From: MB1-2 sp046566065
GTDB lineage: Bacteria > Actinomycetota > CADDZG01 > WHSQ01
Assembly (NCBI GenBank): GCA_046566065.1
Contig: JBKHXK010000022.1
Location: 1 to 41,051, forward strand
Reading direction: 5' to 3'
DNA length: 41,051 nucleotides
The notes below the pieces were generated by a model, which was not told the origin of the DNA, did no database searches, and saw nothing but the letters and a program-made list of their open reading frames with translations. A program made the position numbers and the translations under genes. Below are positions 1-7,961 of this stretch, one piece after another (positions within the stretch are counted from its first letter, which is position 1; each line of letters starts with the position of its first letter).

Positions 1-420
1 TTCCTGACGATCGTGATCGCGCACATCATGTTCTCGATCTCGTACGTCGTAGTGACCGTACGAGCTCGCACCGCGAACCTCGACCGCTCCCTGGAGGATG
101 CGGCGCAAGACCTCGGGGCCACCCCGCTGACGACGTTCTGGACCGTGACCTTTCCCCTGATCTTCCCGGGCATCCTTGCCGCCGGTTTCCTCGCGTTCGC
201 GTTGTCGATCGACGATTACGTCATCACGAGCTTCAACGCGGGCTCGACGATCACGTTCCCCTTGTGGGTCTACGGAGCTTCTCGGATCGGGGTGCCCCCG
301 CAGGTCAACGTGATGGGAACCCTGCTGTTCCTTGTCGGAGCCATCTACGTGGTCGTCGCCGTGATCCGGGGCCGCCGCCACGAAGAACTCGCTCCGCCGC
401 CGGTCCTCAGCAAGGGCTGA
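1..420 (+). CDS. ABC transporter permease, PotC/spermidine-putrescine type (5' partial)
   Basis: The reading frame is open from base 1, so the N-terminus lies outside the window. It is an inner-membrane permease of the binding-protein-dependent ABC family. The EAA loop that contacts the ATPase is visible (EDAAQDLGATPL, followed by TFPLIFPGI). It is followed by the hydrophobic stretch with SIDDYVITSF and the GVPPQVNVMGT segment, both characteristic of PotC-type polyamine permeases. The last TM segment ends in a basic tail (RGRRHEEL). The ATPase, binding protein and PotB partner should lie upstream. The aminotransferase and agmatinase 1.4-3 kb downstream fit polyamine or guanidino-compound use, but substrate is inferred. 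A perfect hairpin follows at 491-510. Confidence 0.88.
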   Translation, partial: FLTIVIAHIMFSISYVVVTVRARTANLDRSLEDAAQDLGATPLTTFWTVTFPLIFPGILAAGFLAFALSIDDYVITSFNAGSTITFPLWVYGASRIGVPPQVNVMGTLLFLVGAIYVVVAVIRGRRHEELAPPPVLSKG

Positions 421-490
421 CCTCGAACGCAGTGGTCTTCGCGGACTAGACATCCACCCGTTCGAGAAACGGACACTTCACCGCGCTCGG

Positions 491-510
491 GGGGCGATAA
501 AGATCGCCCC
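491..510 (+). terminator. Perfect 8-bp hairpin after the ABC permease
   Basis: GGGGCGAT (491-498) pairs perfectly with ATCGCCCC (503-510) around the 4-nt loop AAAG. There is no U tract, which is common for terminators in GC-rich actinobacteria. A smaller stem, CCGTT/AACGG at 458-472, lies upstream. The position between the permease stop (420) and the GGDEF start (583) fits termination of the transporter operon, but a leader structure of the downstream gene is also possible. Confidence 0.5.
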
Positions 511-582
511 GCGACGCCATCACCCGCGGGACCGCCCGCGCCGACGTCATAGGTAGGACGCTGCACTGTCGGAGGTACGGGT

Positions 583-1767
583 ATGAGTCCTACGAGAGCG
601 AGGGCCCGGAGGGAACGGATGGGCGCCTGGCTGACGATCCTGATCGGGGTTTCCTCTTTCGTCGGCATCGACCGTCTCGAACAGCGCGCGGACCGGATGC
701 GAGAGGGCCGGCTCTTGTTGGCGCAGGTAGAGAACGCGGCCGGCCGACAGACCCTGGAGACGCTCAACATCCTGGCGTCCGGTCGGGTCGCAGGTGAGCC
801 GGGCAATGAGACGACCGAAGACACGGTGGAGCGTGCGATCGAAGAGATCGATGGTTACGGGTCGTTCGGGCTCCGGCGGCTGGACGAGCTCGCCGCTCTG
901 GGAGCCGACGGAGCCGCTGAGATGGAGCTCGCGGTCGATCACCACGCGCTTCGAAGCCAGATCGCCATAGCGCTGGACGAACTGCAGCGAGGAGATCCCA
1001 ACGCTGCCTACCTCTACGGGGTGCGAAGGATCAGACCCACATTCGAGGTGCTCGAGCGGCACATCACCGACCTCAGCCTGCGGCTCGGCACCGATGCCGA
1101 TCGAGCTGACCTCTGGGCGCTGATCGGCGGGGTCGTGGTGCTACTCGCCGTCATCGTTGCTCTGTCCACCCTGCGGAGGCAACTGCATCGAGAACGTCGA
1201 CGAGCCGAGGAGAGAATGGAGCACGAGGTACTTCACGATCCGCTGACGGGGCTTCCCAACCGGCGTCTCTTCGAAGACCGGCTCGAGAAAGCATGCGCCG
1301 GCACCGGCCGGGGCCTCGGAGCGGCGTTGATGCTCCTGGACCTGGACGGATTCAAAGAGGTGAACGACTCCCTCGGTCACGATGTGGGCGACCGCCTCCT
1401 GGCCCGGATCGCCGAGAGGCTGCAAAGCGGCCTGCGGGCCGGGGACACCGTGGCTCGCGTCGGCGGAGACGAGTTCGCCGTCGTGTTGATCGACGTGTCT
1501 CAGCCGGTCGAGGTCGTGTCCGTGGCCGAGCGCATCATGACGTCCCTGGCCCTCCCCTTCGACCTTGGAGCCTCTACTACCGGGGTCGGCGCCAGCATCG
1601 GGATCGCGATCCACGAGCCGACCGAATCGCCCGAAGCACTGTGCGCTCGCACCAACGCCGCGCTCGACGCGGCTAAGGGCTCTGGACGGGGTTCCTATTG
1701 CATCGCGGCGGGGAGCCGGGCACAGGACGATGCTCCGGCCCTGGGCCGCGTGCTGATGGGCGCCTGA
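583..1767 (+). CDS. Membrane-bound diguanylate cyclase (GGDEF) with extracytoplasmic sensor region
   Basis: The 394-aa protein is predicted to make cyclic di-GMP from two GTP. Layout: basic N-terminus, TM1 at about residues 15-30, an extracytoplasmic helical region of about 145 residues, TM2 at about 177-197, a short linker, then a GGDEF domain. The catalytic signature GGDEF is intact at 294-298. The RxxD inhibitory site (RAGD, 285-288) sits exactly five residues before it, so product feedback is expected. The start has a GGAGGT ribosome site at 571-576, 6 nt before ATG. No EAL domain is present. The extracytoplasmic part has no motif I recognise; helical four-bundle sensing is a guess. Its stop codon directly abuts the stop of the convergent aminotransferase. 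Confidence 0.92.
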   Translation: MSPTRARARRERMGAWLTILIGVSSFVGIDRLEQRADRMREGRLLLAQVENAAGRQTLETLNILASGRVAGEPGNETTEDTVERAIEEIDGYGSFGLRRLDELAALGADGAAEMELAVDHHALRSQIAIALDELQRGDPNAAYLYGVRRIRPTFEVLERHITDLSLRLGTDADRADLWALIGGVVVLLAVIVALSTLRRQLHRERRRAEERMEHEVLHDPLTGLPNRRLFEDRLEKACAGTGRGLGAALMLLDLDGFKEVNDSLGHDVGDRLLARIAERLQSGLRAGDTVARVGGDEFAVVLIDVSQPVEVVSVAERIMTSLALPFDLGASTTGVGASIGIAIHEPTESPEALCARTNAALDAAKGSGRGSYCIAAGSRAQDDAPALGRVLMGA

Positions 1768-3129
1768 CTAGCCGGTCACCTCTCTGCAGTACCCGGCGAA
1801 CACGTCCACGAAGCGGTCGATGTCGTCCTCGGAGTGCTGAACCGAGATCGTCCACTGCTCCTCTTTGCCGGGGGTCTGATAGATCCCCCGGTTCACGAGC
1901 CAGTACCACGAGGCCTGGAACAACGAGTCGTCCACCTCGAGGAAGTCGCGATATCTCTCCAGGGGGCGGTCGCGGAAGGTCAACGAACCCTTACATCCCA
2001 GGTCCGTGGCAACGGCCTGGATCCCGCTCTCGTCTAGGACCTCCTGGCAGCCGGAGGCCAGGCGGGTGCCCAACTTCGCAAGGTGCTCGTATGCCTCGGG
2101 GGTCAGCACCTCGGTAAACGTGGCCAGGCCCGCAGCCATGGACAGGGGGTTGCCGTTGAACGTCCCGAGGGCCGCGACACCGTTGCAGATCTCGTCCATC
2201 ACGGCAGCCGTCCCTCCGAAGGCACCCACCGGGGTCCCACCACCGATCGCTTTGGCCAGACAGACCAGATCCGGCTGGACCCCGAACATCTCCGTAGCAC
2301 CGCCGGCGGCGATCGTGACGCCCGTCTTCACCTCGTCGAAGATCAAGACGACGCCATACTGCGTGCACAGCTCGCGGACGCGCTCGAGATAGCCCGGCTG
2401 CGGGAGCACGATCCCGATGTTCATCATCACCGGTTCCATGATCAGAGCCCCGATCCGATCGCCGTGGTCCCGAAGGGTCTCTTCCAAAGCGTCGGCGTCG
2501 TTGAACGGGACGATCATCGTGTACTCGGCCGCGTCGGGTGGTATCCCGCGCGAGAAAGGCACGGACCAGGGCCGTTCGGTCGGACCGCTCGAATCCATAG
2601 ACGGAACGACAGAGAACATCACGGCGTCGTGGTGACCGTGGTAGGAGCCCTCGATCTTCAGCAGCACGTCCTTGCCCGCGGCCGCACGCCCGAGCCGGAC
2701 CGCGTCCATGGTCGCTTCCGTCCCCGAGTTCGTAAAGCGAACCTTCTCGAGCCCGAAGCGCCTCTTGATCTCCTCGGCGAACAGCACGCCGTCTTCGGTC
2801 GTCGCGGCGAAGTGGGTCCCCGTGGCGGCGGCGCGTTCGATCGCGGCCCGCACCTTCGGGTGGGCGTGTCCTACCGCCATCGTCCCGAAGCCGTTGTGAT
2901 AGTCGATGTAGTCATTGTCGTCGGCATCGAAGACGTGGGACCCCTGCCCCCTCTTCAGATAGATCGGATACGGGTCGCCTGCCTGGAAGGATGACGTCAC
3001 GCCGAACGGCATCGCGGCGTTCGCACGCTGGAACAGTTCCTTGGAGCGGGGGGTGCGCGACCCGTAGGCCGCAACCTCCTTGGTCAGGAGCGCATTCGCT
3101 CTGTCCTGGAACTCGGAGCTATAACCCAC
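1768..3129 (-). CDS. Class III PLP aminotransferase, glutamate-1-semialdehyde aminomutase-like
   Basis: The 453-aa protein has the fold-type I aminotransferase signatures: NSGTEATMDAVRLGRAA for phosphate binding, IFDEV (Asp265) for the pyridine nitrogen, and CLAKAIGGGTPVGAFGG with Lys293 as the Schiff-base lysine. The closest recognisable relatives are GSA aminomutase-like proteins. The start chosen is GTG at 3129 because AGGAGG lies just upstream; the reading frame extends to 4152 only as an open antisense frame over the agmatinase. Divergent transcription from an agmatinase-family gene and a nearby PotC-like permease suggest an amine or guanidino-acid substrate rather than haem synthesis. 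No other haem gene is nearby, so I do not call it hemL. Confidence 0.85.
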   Translation of the reverse strand: MGYSSEFQDRANALLTKEVAAYGSRTPRSKELFQRANAAMPFGVTSSFQAGDPYPIYLKRGQGSHVFDADDNDYIDYHNGFGTMAVGHAHPKVRAAIERAAATGTHFAATTEDGVLFAEEIKRRFGLEKVRFTNSGTEATMDAVRLGRAAAGKDVLLKIEGSYHGHHDAVMFSVVPSMDSSGPTERPWSVPFSRGIPPDAAEYTMIVPFNDADALEETLRDHGDRIGALIMEPVMMNIGIVLPQPGYLERVRELCTQYGVVLIFDEVKTGVTIAAGGATEMFGVQPDLVCLAKAIGGGTPVGAFGGTAAVMDEICNGVAALGTFNGNPLSMAAGLATFTEVLTPEAYEHLAKLGTRLASGCQEVLDESGIQAVATDLGCKGSLTFRDRPLERYRDFLEVDDSLFQASWYWLVNRGIYQTPGKEEQWTISVQHSEDDIDRFVDVFAGYCREVTG

Positions 3130-3255
3130 GACTTCCCTCCTCAGGTCCTCGAGATGGTTCCAGCCTAGGAGGACCGGCCTCGAGGCTGTGTCGCCGCAAC
3201 GTCTAGGCGGCCGCGCGCTCTTTCGCCATTCTGCAGCAGTGAGGCCCTCTCGGGC

Positions 3256-3261
3256 CACAAT
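3256..3261 (+). promoter_or_regulatory. Candidate -10 box for a leaderless agmatinase transcript
   Basis: CACAAT lies 6 nt upstream of the GTG start at 3268. This matches the (T/N)ANNNT spacing seen before many genes in this window, although the first base is not T. The divergent intergenic region 3130-3267 otherwise holds a GCCTCGAGGC palindrome at about 3178-3187 and no recognisable riboswitch. Confidence 0.35.
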
Positions 3262-3267
3262 AGGCCC

Positions 3268-4254
3268 GTGAAGATCAATCGCCCGGGCGAGCCCGGCTAC
3301 GCCGGCATGACCACCTTCGAGAAGGTCCCGCTGGTCCTCGACCCCGAGGAGCTCACTGCGGGCATGGTCGTGATCGTGGGCGCCCCCATGGACGACATGG
3401 TCACGAACCGCCCGGGCACGCGGCTGGGCCCCCGTGCGATCCGCGCGGCGATCGAAGGGGGCGGAGAGCCCGGCATCTGGGACATGGATCTCGGCATCGA
3501 CGCTTTCGCCGAGCTTCAGGTCGTCGACCACGGCGACGCCGCGGTCGTGCCCTCCGATCCCGAGGCGAGCCATCGGGCGATCTACGAGGCCGTCAAGCGG
3601 ATCGTCGATGCCGGCGCGGTTCCGATGATCCTCGGTGGGGATCACTCGATCGCGTATCCGGACATCAAAGCGGTCGCCGAGGCTCATCCGTCCGGATCCC
3701 TGGCCGTCGTGCAGTTCGACACCCACGCAGACACCGCCGCCGAGATCTGGGGGGTGAAGCGCTCTCACGGCTCGCCTTTCCGGCACCTGGTGGACGAAGG
3801 CATCCTGCCGGGCGAGCGACTGATCCAGGTCGGCCTGCGCGGGGGCTGGCCGTACGCCGAAGAGTTCGCCTGGATGCGTGAAGCCGGGGTCCGCTGGCAC
3901 CGCATGGAGACGGTGATCGAGCGCGGCATCGACGCGGTGATGACGACTGTTCTTGAGCAGATCGCGGACGCCTCGGCGCTCTTCCTCTCGGTGGACATCG
4001 ACGTGCTCGACCCTGCGTTCGCGCCGGGAACGGGGACCCCCCAACCCGGCGGCATGAGCACGCGCGAGCTGCTGCGGGCGATCCGGCGCTTGATCGCGGA
4101 GCGAGGGCTCGCCGGCATGGACGTCGTCGAGGTCTCGCCCCCGTACGATCACGCGGACATCACCGCTCTAGCGGCTCGCCAGGTCGTGCTCGACGCTTTG
4201 TCGTCCCTGGCGCTTCACCGGAGCGGACGCGGCCCCCGACCGGAGGACCCCTGA
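3268..4254 (+). CDS. Agmatinase-family ureohydrolase
   Basis: The 328-aa protein is a binuclear-metal ureohydrolase that should cleave a guanidino group to release urea. All expected metal ligands are visible: His126 (GGDHS), Asp151, His153 and Asp155 (FDTHAD), and Asp243 and Asp245 (SVDIDVLDPA). The family signatures NRPGTRLGPRAIR near residues 47-59 and SHGSPF near 166-171 are also present. The GTG start at 3268 is preferred over ATG 3307 because PGYAGMTTF before the second site is typical family sequence. Agmatine is the default substrate, but the same family includes guanidinobutyrase, proclavaminate amidinohydrolase and nickel guanidine hydrolase, and specificity cannot be read here. The stop is 1 nt before the CorA-like gene. 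Confidence 0.9.
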   Translation: MKINRPGEPGYAGMTTFEKVPLVLDPEELTAGMVVIVGAPMDDMVTNRPGTRLGPRAIRAAIEGGGEPGIWDMDLGIDAFAELQVVDHGDAAVVPSDPEASHRAIYEAVKRIVDAGAVPMILGGDHSIAYPDIKAVAEAHPSGSLAVVQFDTHADTAAEIWGVKRSHGSPFRHLVDEGILPGERLIQVGLRGGWPYAEEFAWMREAGVRWHRMETVIERGIDAVMTTVLEQIADASALFLSVDIDVLDPAFAPGTGTPQPGGMSTRELLRAIRRLIAERGLAGMDVVEVSPPYDHADITALAARQVVLDALSSLALHRSGRGPRPEDP

Positions 4255-4255
4255 C

Positions 4256-5215
4256 ATGCTGCTCGCCCTCTGTCACTCCCGCAACACGGGCTGGAAGCAG
4301 GTCAAGGAGTTCGAAGACGTATCCGAGCTTCGCAACGAGGGGAACCTGCTGTGGGGCGAAGCCGACGTCCGCCACCTCGACCATGGCGACGTCGAGCTGA
4401 TCGCCACCGAGTTCGATCTCCACCCCTTGGCGGTCGAGGACGCGATCCACACCCGTCAACGACCCAAGATCGACATCTACGAGAACCACCTCTTCGTCGT
4501 GATGCATCAGCTGGACGAGATCGATGGTCAGCTCGAGGCCGTACAGATCGGGTGCTTCGTCGGAGATGGCTACATGCTCTCCCTCCATGCCGGCGCGTCG
4601 CGGCTGATCGAAGAGGCCAAGGAAAGGTGGGCCGACCTGGAGATGGACGGGCACTCCTCTTTCCTGCTGCACACGTTGCTCGACGTGGTGGTCGACGACT
4701 ACCAGCGGATAGTGGACGCCCTGGAGGACGAGGTCGAGCAACTGGAAGAGGTCGCGCTCGAGACCCCCGGCGCGCCGATCGAAAGACAGCTCTATTCGGT
4801 CAAGCAACGGATCGCCCGACTACGCCGTTACGTCGTGCCGGAGACGAGGGCCCTGGAACGGACGACGGGGAACGGACGGAGCCCCTTCGCCGAAGACGCT
4901 AGGGACCACTTCCGCGACGTGCACGACCACTTGCTCCGATTGGGCGACCAGGTCCGGAGCGCCGACGACCTGTCCGACGCGGTGCTGGATCTCATCCGAA
5001 GTGCGCAGGCCGCCAACCTGAACGAGAACAGCCGTCGCCTGAGCGCGTGGGCCGCCATCTTCGCCGTCCAGACCGTGATCGCAGGCATCTACGGGATGAA
5101 CTTCCAGCTGCTTCCCGAGGAGAACTCGCTGGCCGGCTTCTGGTTCGCCCTCGGGCTCATGGCGACGTCGGGGGTCGGTCTCTACGCCTATTTCAAGAGC
5201 AAGGGCTGGCTGTGA
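4256..5215 (+). CDS. corA: CorA-like Mg2+/divalent cation channel
   Basis: The 319-aa protein belongs to the CorA/MIT family of pentameric inner-membrane Mg2+ channels. A large N-terminal cytoplasmic funnel domain is followed by a long helix and two C-terminal TM segments (about 262-280 and 294-312). The selectivity-filter motif YGMNF is at 279-283 and the protein ends in a basic KSKGW tail, as is usual. ATG lies 1 nt after the agmatinase stop, so the two are probably co-translated. That pairing is interesting because ureohydrolases need divalent metals, but CorA normally carries Mg2+ (some members Co2+ or Ni2+), so a functional link is only inference. Confidence 0.93.
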   Translation: MLLALCHSRNTGWKQVKEFEDVSELRNEGNLLWGEADVRHLDHGDVELIATEFDLHPLAVEDAIHTRQRPKIDIYENHLFVVMHQLDEIDGQLEAVQIGCFVGDGYMLSLHAGASRLIEEAKERWADLEMDGHSSFLLHTLLDVVVDDYQRIVDALEDEVEQLEEVALETPGAPIERQLYSVKQRIARLRRYVVPETRALERTTGNGRSPFAEDARDHFRDVHDHLLRLGDQVRSADDLSDAVLDLIRSAQAANLNENSRRLSAWAAIFAVQTVIAGIYGMNFQLLPEENSLAGFWFALGLMATSGVGLYAYFKSKGWL

Positions 5216-5231
5216 CGGACACCTCCCCTGA

Positions 5232-5237
5232 TACTCT
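5232..5237 (+). promoter_or_regulatory. Candidate -10 box (TACTCT), leaderless small ORF
   Basis: TACTCT fits TANNNT and ends 8 nt before the ATG at 5246. There is no convincing ribosome-binding sequence for that ATG, so a transcript starting at or next to the start codon is the simplest reading. Confidence 0.4.
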
Positions 5238-5245
5238 CGGCGCCT

Positions 5246-5488
5246 ATGGCTGAAGGAAAACAGAAGAAGGTCACGCAGAAGATCACGCTGGACGTCTACC
5301 TCACGGCGCCGGATGGGCGCGTCCGCAAGTCCTACGCGGGCGAGCTGCGACGGCTGCAGCGTCTGGGCTTCCGTGAGATCGATCGGCGCATCGCCGAGCG
5401 AGAGGACCACCTGAAGGTCACCCTGGAGCGCGAGATCGATCGCTACCCCGGTGTGCCCCTCCCGGCGGTTCCGCCCTACCTCGTCTGA
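5246..5488 (+). CDS. Hypothetical 80-aa basic protein
   Basis: I do not recognise this protein. It is lysine/arginine-rich in the first two thirds (GKQKKVTQK, RKSYAGELRRLQRLGF) with predicted helix and mixed charge, and ends in a proline-rich segment (PGVPLPAVPPYLV). It has no signal peptide or TM segment. Codon use is like the neighbours (third positions mostly G/C), and the frame is the only open one here, which supports a real gene. It is preceded by a possible leaderless promoter and followed after a short gap by a cupredoxin lipoprotein. Confidence 0.6.
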   Translation: MAEGKQKKVTQKITLDVYLTAPDGRVRKSYAGELRRLQRLGFREIDRRIAEREDHLKVTLEREIDRYPGVPLPAVPPYLV

Positions 5489-5530
5489 GCCGGCTGGTTT
5501 CGCTCGCTCTCCTTGGGGCATATCTGGGAC

Positions 5531-6016
5531 ATGTCTAAGCGGAAGAAGCACTTCATCGTCCTGTCCGTCGTCGCCCTCGCCCTCGTAGCAGGTGCGTGTG
5601 GCGAAGAAGAGGCCGATTCGGGCGCGCAAGAGCAAGCGCTCGAGATCGAGGCCTTCGATAACTACTACGAGACCGAGACCCTCCTGCTCGAGCCGGGGGC
5701 CGAGGTGACGCTCAGCTTCTCGAACGGCGGAGGCGTCGCCCACTCGGTGACCGTCCCGGACCTGGACTTCGAGCTGGAGGCGCAGAGCGGCGACACCGCC
5801 GAATCAAGCTTCAGCGCTCCGGACGAGCCCGGATCGTTGGACTTCTACTGCAAGTTCCACCCCGACGAGATGAAGGGTGTGATCTCGATCGGCGGTGCCG
5901 ATCAGCCCATCGAGGAAGACGTCGACTCCGAGGATGACGACGATGCCGATGTGGACGTCGACGTCGACGAAGAAGACGATGCCGACGCCAGCGGCACCGA
6001 CGACCCCGACTACTAG
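5531..6016 (+). CDS. Cupredoxin (plastocyanin-like) lipoprotein with acidic tail
   Basis: The 161-aa protein is predicted to be a membrane-anchored type-1 copper protein outside the membrane. After a basic start (MSKRKKHF) and hydrophobic core, Cys23 in VAGAC is the likely lipidation site. The type-1 copper ligands are complete: His71 (AHSV), Cys107, His110 and Met114 (FYCKFHPDEM). The last 40 residues are almost only Asp/Glu with Val, Ala and Ser (EDDDDADVDVDVD), an unusual tail that might bind metal or calcium. ATG at 5531 is chosen over an in-frame TTG at 5513, since it starts a normal signal peptide. The redox partner is unknown. Confidence 0.85.
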   Translation: MSKRKKHFIVLSVVALALVAGACGEEEADSGAQEQALEIEAFDNYYETETLLLEPGAEVTLSFSNGGGVAHSVTVPDLDFELEAQSGDTAESSFSAPDEPGSLDFYCKFHPDEMKGVISIGGADQPIEEDVDSEDDDDADVDVDVDEEDDADASGTDDPDY

Positions 6017-6029
6017 GCCCGACTACTAG
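6005..6029. repeat. 13-bp period tandem duplication across convergent stop codons
   Basis: CCCGACTACTAG occurs at 6005-6016 and again at 6018-6029, separated by one G. The first copy ends with the stop codon of the cupredoxin gene; the reverse complement of the second copy carries the stop codon of the metallo-beta-lactamase gene. A short slip duplication at the join of two convergent genes is the likely origin. Confidence 0.75.
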
Positions 6030-6682
6030 TTCGGGGGGAACCACATCCCGCTGCGCTCCCCCACGAACGGGTTCGATCGCCTCTCCTGACCGATCGTGGT
6101 CGCGGGGCCATGTCCCGGATACACCGCAACGGTGTCGTCGAGCGTCAGTAACTTCGACCTGATCACACCCAACAGCGTGTCGGCATCCCCGCCGGGGAGA
6201 TCGCTGCGTCCGATCGAGCCCGCGAACAGGGTGTCGCCCGAGAAGACCGCGTCCGGAGCGATCAGGGAGATCGAGCCGGGTGAGTGACCCGGGGTATGGA
6301 TCACCTCTAGCTGCACTCCCCCTGCGGTGAGCAGGTCGCCCTCGGAAGCCCCGGTATCGACCGCGGGAGGGGCACCAAGCTCGATCCCGAGGAACATCCG
6401 TCCGGACTCCTCGTACCAGTCGAGCAGCGGCTTGTCCGAGTCGTGCATGTAGAAAGGCGCTCCCGTCTGTTCGCGGAGAGCCTCGGCCGCCACCAGGTGG
6501 TCGAAATGGGCATGGGTGGCGACGATCGCGGTGACCGTGAGCTCCCTGTCGACCAGGGTGGCAACGATCCGCTCGGCGTCACCCCCGGGGTCGATCACTA
6601 TGGCCTGCTTCGTCGCAGGGTCGCCCACGATGAAGCAGTTGCAGCCCAAAGGGCCGACGACCTGATGATCGAAGATCTCCAT
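6026..6682 (-). CDS. Metallo-beta-lactamase-fold hydrolase, glyoxalase II-like
   Basis: The 218-aa protein has the complete binuclear-zinc signature THAHFDH (His57, His59, Asp61, His62). Further ligands sit in HTPGHSPGS, SGDTLF and YPGHGP. It resembles hydroxyacylglutathione hydrolase-like thioester hydrolases of general function; the exact substrate is not readable. No C-terminal glutathione-binding domain of true GloB is present, which fits an actinobacterium that uses other thiols. The start is ATG at 6682, overlapping the stop of the upstream membrane protein by one base (TGATG), so the two are translationally coupled. The frame extends upstream only as an antisense-like opening inside the membrane-protein gene. 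Confidence 0.9.
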   Translation of the reverse strand: MEIFDHQVVGPLGCNCFIVGDPATKQAIVIDPGGDAERIVATLVDRELTVTAIVATHAHFDHLVAAEALREQTGAPFYMHDSDKPLLDWYEESGRMFLGIELGAPPAVDTGASEGDLLTAGGVQLEVIHTPGHSPGSISLIAPDAVFSGDTLFAGSIGRSDLPGGDADTLLGVIRSKLLTLDDTVAVYPGHGPATTIGQERRSNPFVGERSGMWFPPN

Positions 6683-7893
6683 CACGGCGATCTGTGACGC
6701 TGGCGCACGGCGGCCCAACCGGCAAGGGCCCCGAGGAACGACCACAGCAAGGCCATGGTGAAAACGCTCGGCGCGTCCGCGGCCACCACGCCGAACCCCT
6801 TCTCCGATGCGAGCTGGGCACCGAGGCGAGCGTGACCGAGCCAGGCAAGAGCCGTCAGGGTCGCAGCGAAGAGCGCGGCGCCTCTCACCAGGACCGGGAG
6901 TGGTGCGTCCGGCTTCTCGGAGGTGCGCGCCACCCACGCTCCGGCCAGGCCGGCGGCGACCAGAGGCACCAGCACCATCAGGATCGACGGATCCACTCCG
7001 TCGGCGCCCGCGATCGAGAGCTCCCGCACGTTTCCTCGAACCCTGCCCCCGATCGTCAACCCGGCGCCGAAGCGAAGGGGGGCGCCGAGCGAGAGGGTCG
7101 TAGCCGCGATCACCAGGTTCGGGGCGAACGCCAACACGTAGACGAGGGCTGCGACCAAGCCCCCCAGGTCCAGCTGCTGCGGCCCGCCGCCGCGCAGCAG
7201 CGAAACGATCACCCAGAACAGGCCGCCTGCGAGGGCGAGGATCGAAGAAGCCCCCAACATGATGCCGGCGACCATCGTCGACTCCCATAGAGGGCGGCTC
7301 TTGGCTCTCACGGCGTCGAGAGAGCCGCGCACGAAAGCGATCGTCGTCTGCGAGCGTGTGACGAAGAACCAGGCGGCGAACAGAGCCACCCAGAGAGATC
7401 CCAGGATCAGGGCAGAAGGGGCTCCGGCGTAGATCGGGTCGGTGTCGAAGCGATGACGGAAGGCGAATGCCGCGCATGCAGCGATCAAGCCGAACAGCGG
7501 ACCCACCCACAACGTGCGCCGCAAGGTCGGGTTATCGATCGTCGACCGACACGCCCACCTGACGATCCAAGCGATCACCGCGAGTGCACCCAGCGGCAGC
7601 AGTGTGAAGGTGAGCTCGCCGACATGCACGGGGACCCGGAGTGTCGCCAGCGAGACGATCACGAGACTGGTCAGCATCTCGACCGGATCCGCACCCGCAC
7701 CCAGTCTGGGGTACTGGAGCTTCGCCACGACGAGCAAGACCGCGCCGAGCGCCAGCAACCCGAGGAAGGCAAGAGCCGCCGCCTCCAGATAAGGGATCAG
7801 TCGGTGAGGTTGCTTCAAGGGAGCTAGTGGGACCTCGGCCGTCTCGCCCATCGGGGCGCGGTCGAGCCTCGAGGTCGCATCGGGATCGGGCAT
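6682..7893 (-). CDS. Polytopic membrane protein, possibly DUF6350/PerM-like
   Basis: The 403-aa protein has roughly ten hydrophobic segments separated by short basic loops, and a cytoplasmic N-terminus of about 35 residues rich in Pro and charge. It has no catalytic motif. Size and pattern recall the actinobacterial DUF6350 membrane family (sometimes named for cell division), but I cannot confirm that without a profile search. The start ATG 7893 has a TANNNT box 6 nt upstream (7900-7905). Its stop overlaps the start of the MBL hydrolase, so both belong to one transcript. Confidence 0.72.
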   Translation of the reverse strand: MPDPDATSRLDRAPMGETAEVPLAPLKQPHRLIPYLEAAALAFLGLLALGAVLLVVAKLQYPRLGAGADPVEMLTSLVIVSLATLRVPVHVGELTFTLLPLGALAVIAWIVRWACRSTIDNPTLRRTLWVGPLFGLIAACAAFAFRHRFDTDPIYAGAPSALILGSLWVALFAAWFFVTRSQTTIAFVRGSLDAVRAKSRPLWESTMVAGIMLGASSILALAGGLFWVIVSLLRGGGPQQLDLGGLVAALVYVLAFAPNLVIAATTLSLGAPLRFGAGLTIGGRVRGNVRELSIAGADGVDPSILMVLVPLVAAGLAGAWVARTSEKPDAPLPVLVRGAALFAATLTALAWLGHARLGAQLASEKGFGVVAADAPSVFTMALLWSFLGALAGWAAVRQRHRSP

Positions 7894-7899
7894 CGGTGA

Positions 7900-7905
7900 A
7901 TCCTA
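7900..7905 (-). promoter_or_regulatory. Leaderless -10 box (TAGGAT) for the membrane protein/MBL operon
   Basis: Read on the minus strand, TAGGAT is followed by exactly 6 nt and then the ATG at 7893. This spacing would place transcription start on the A of the ATG. Confidence 0.5.
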
Positions 7906-7961
7906 CGCACCCGGCCTTCGGTCGGTCATGCTGTGGCCACGGGTCACTAGTGGGGAGGTCC

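Noticed and set aside
1768..3129. Naming the aminotransferase hemL
   Set aside because: The GSA-like signatures are shared by many class III aminotransferases, and no haem-synthesis gene is nearby.
3130..3267. Guanidine riboswitch upstream of the agmatinase-family gene
   Set aside because: I looked for the conserved ykkC-type motifs and did not find them; the likely transcript starts at the start codon, leaving no leader.
3130..4152. N-terminal extension of the aminotransferase frame giving a 794-aa protein
   Set aside because: The added part is antisense to the well-supported agmatinase gene, has no domain pattern, and a GTG with a good ribosome site is at 3129.
4216..4256. M-box type Mg2+ riboswitch before the CorA-like gene
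   Set aside because: There is only one base between the agmatinase stop and the start codon, so there is no room for a leader.
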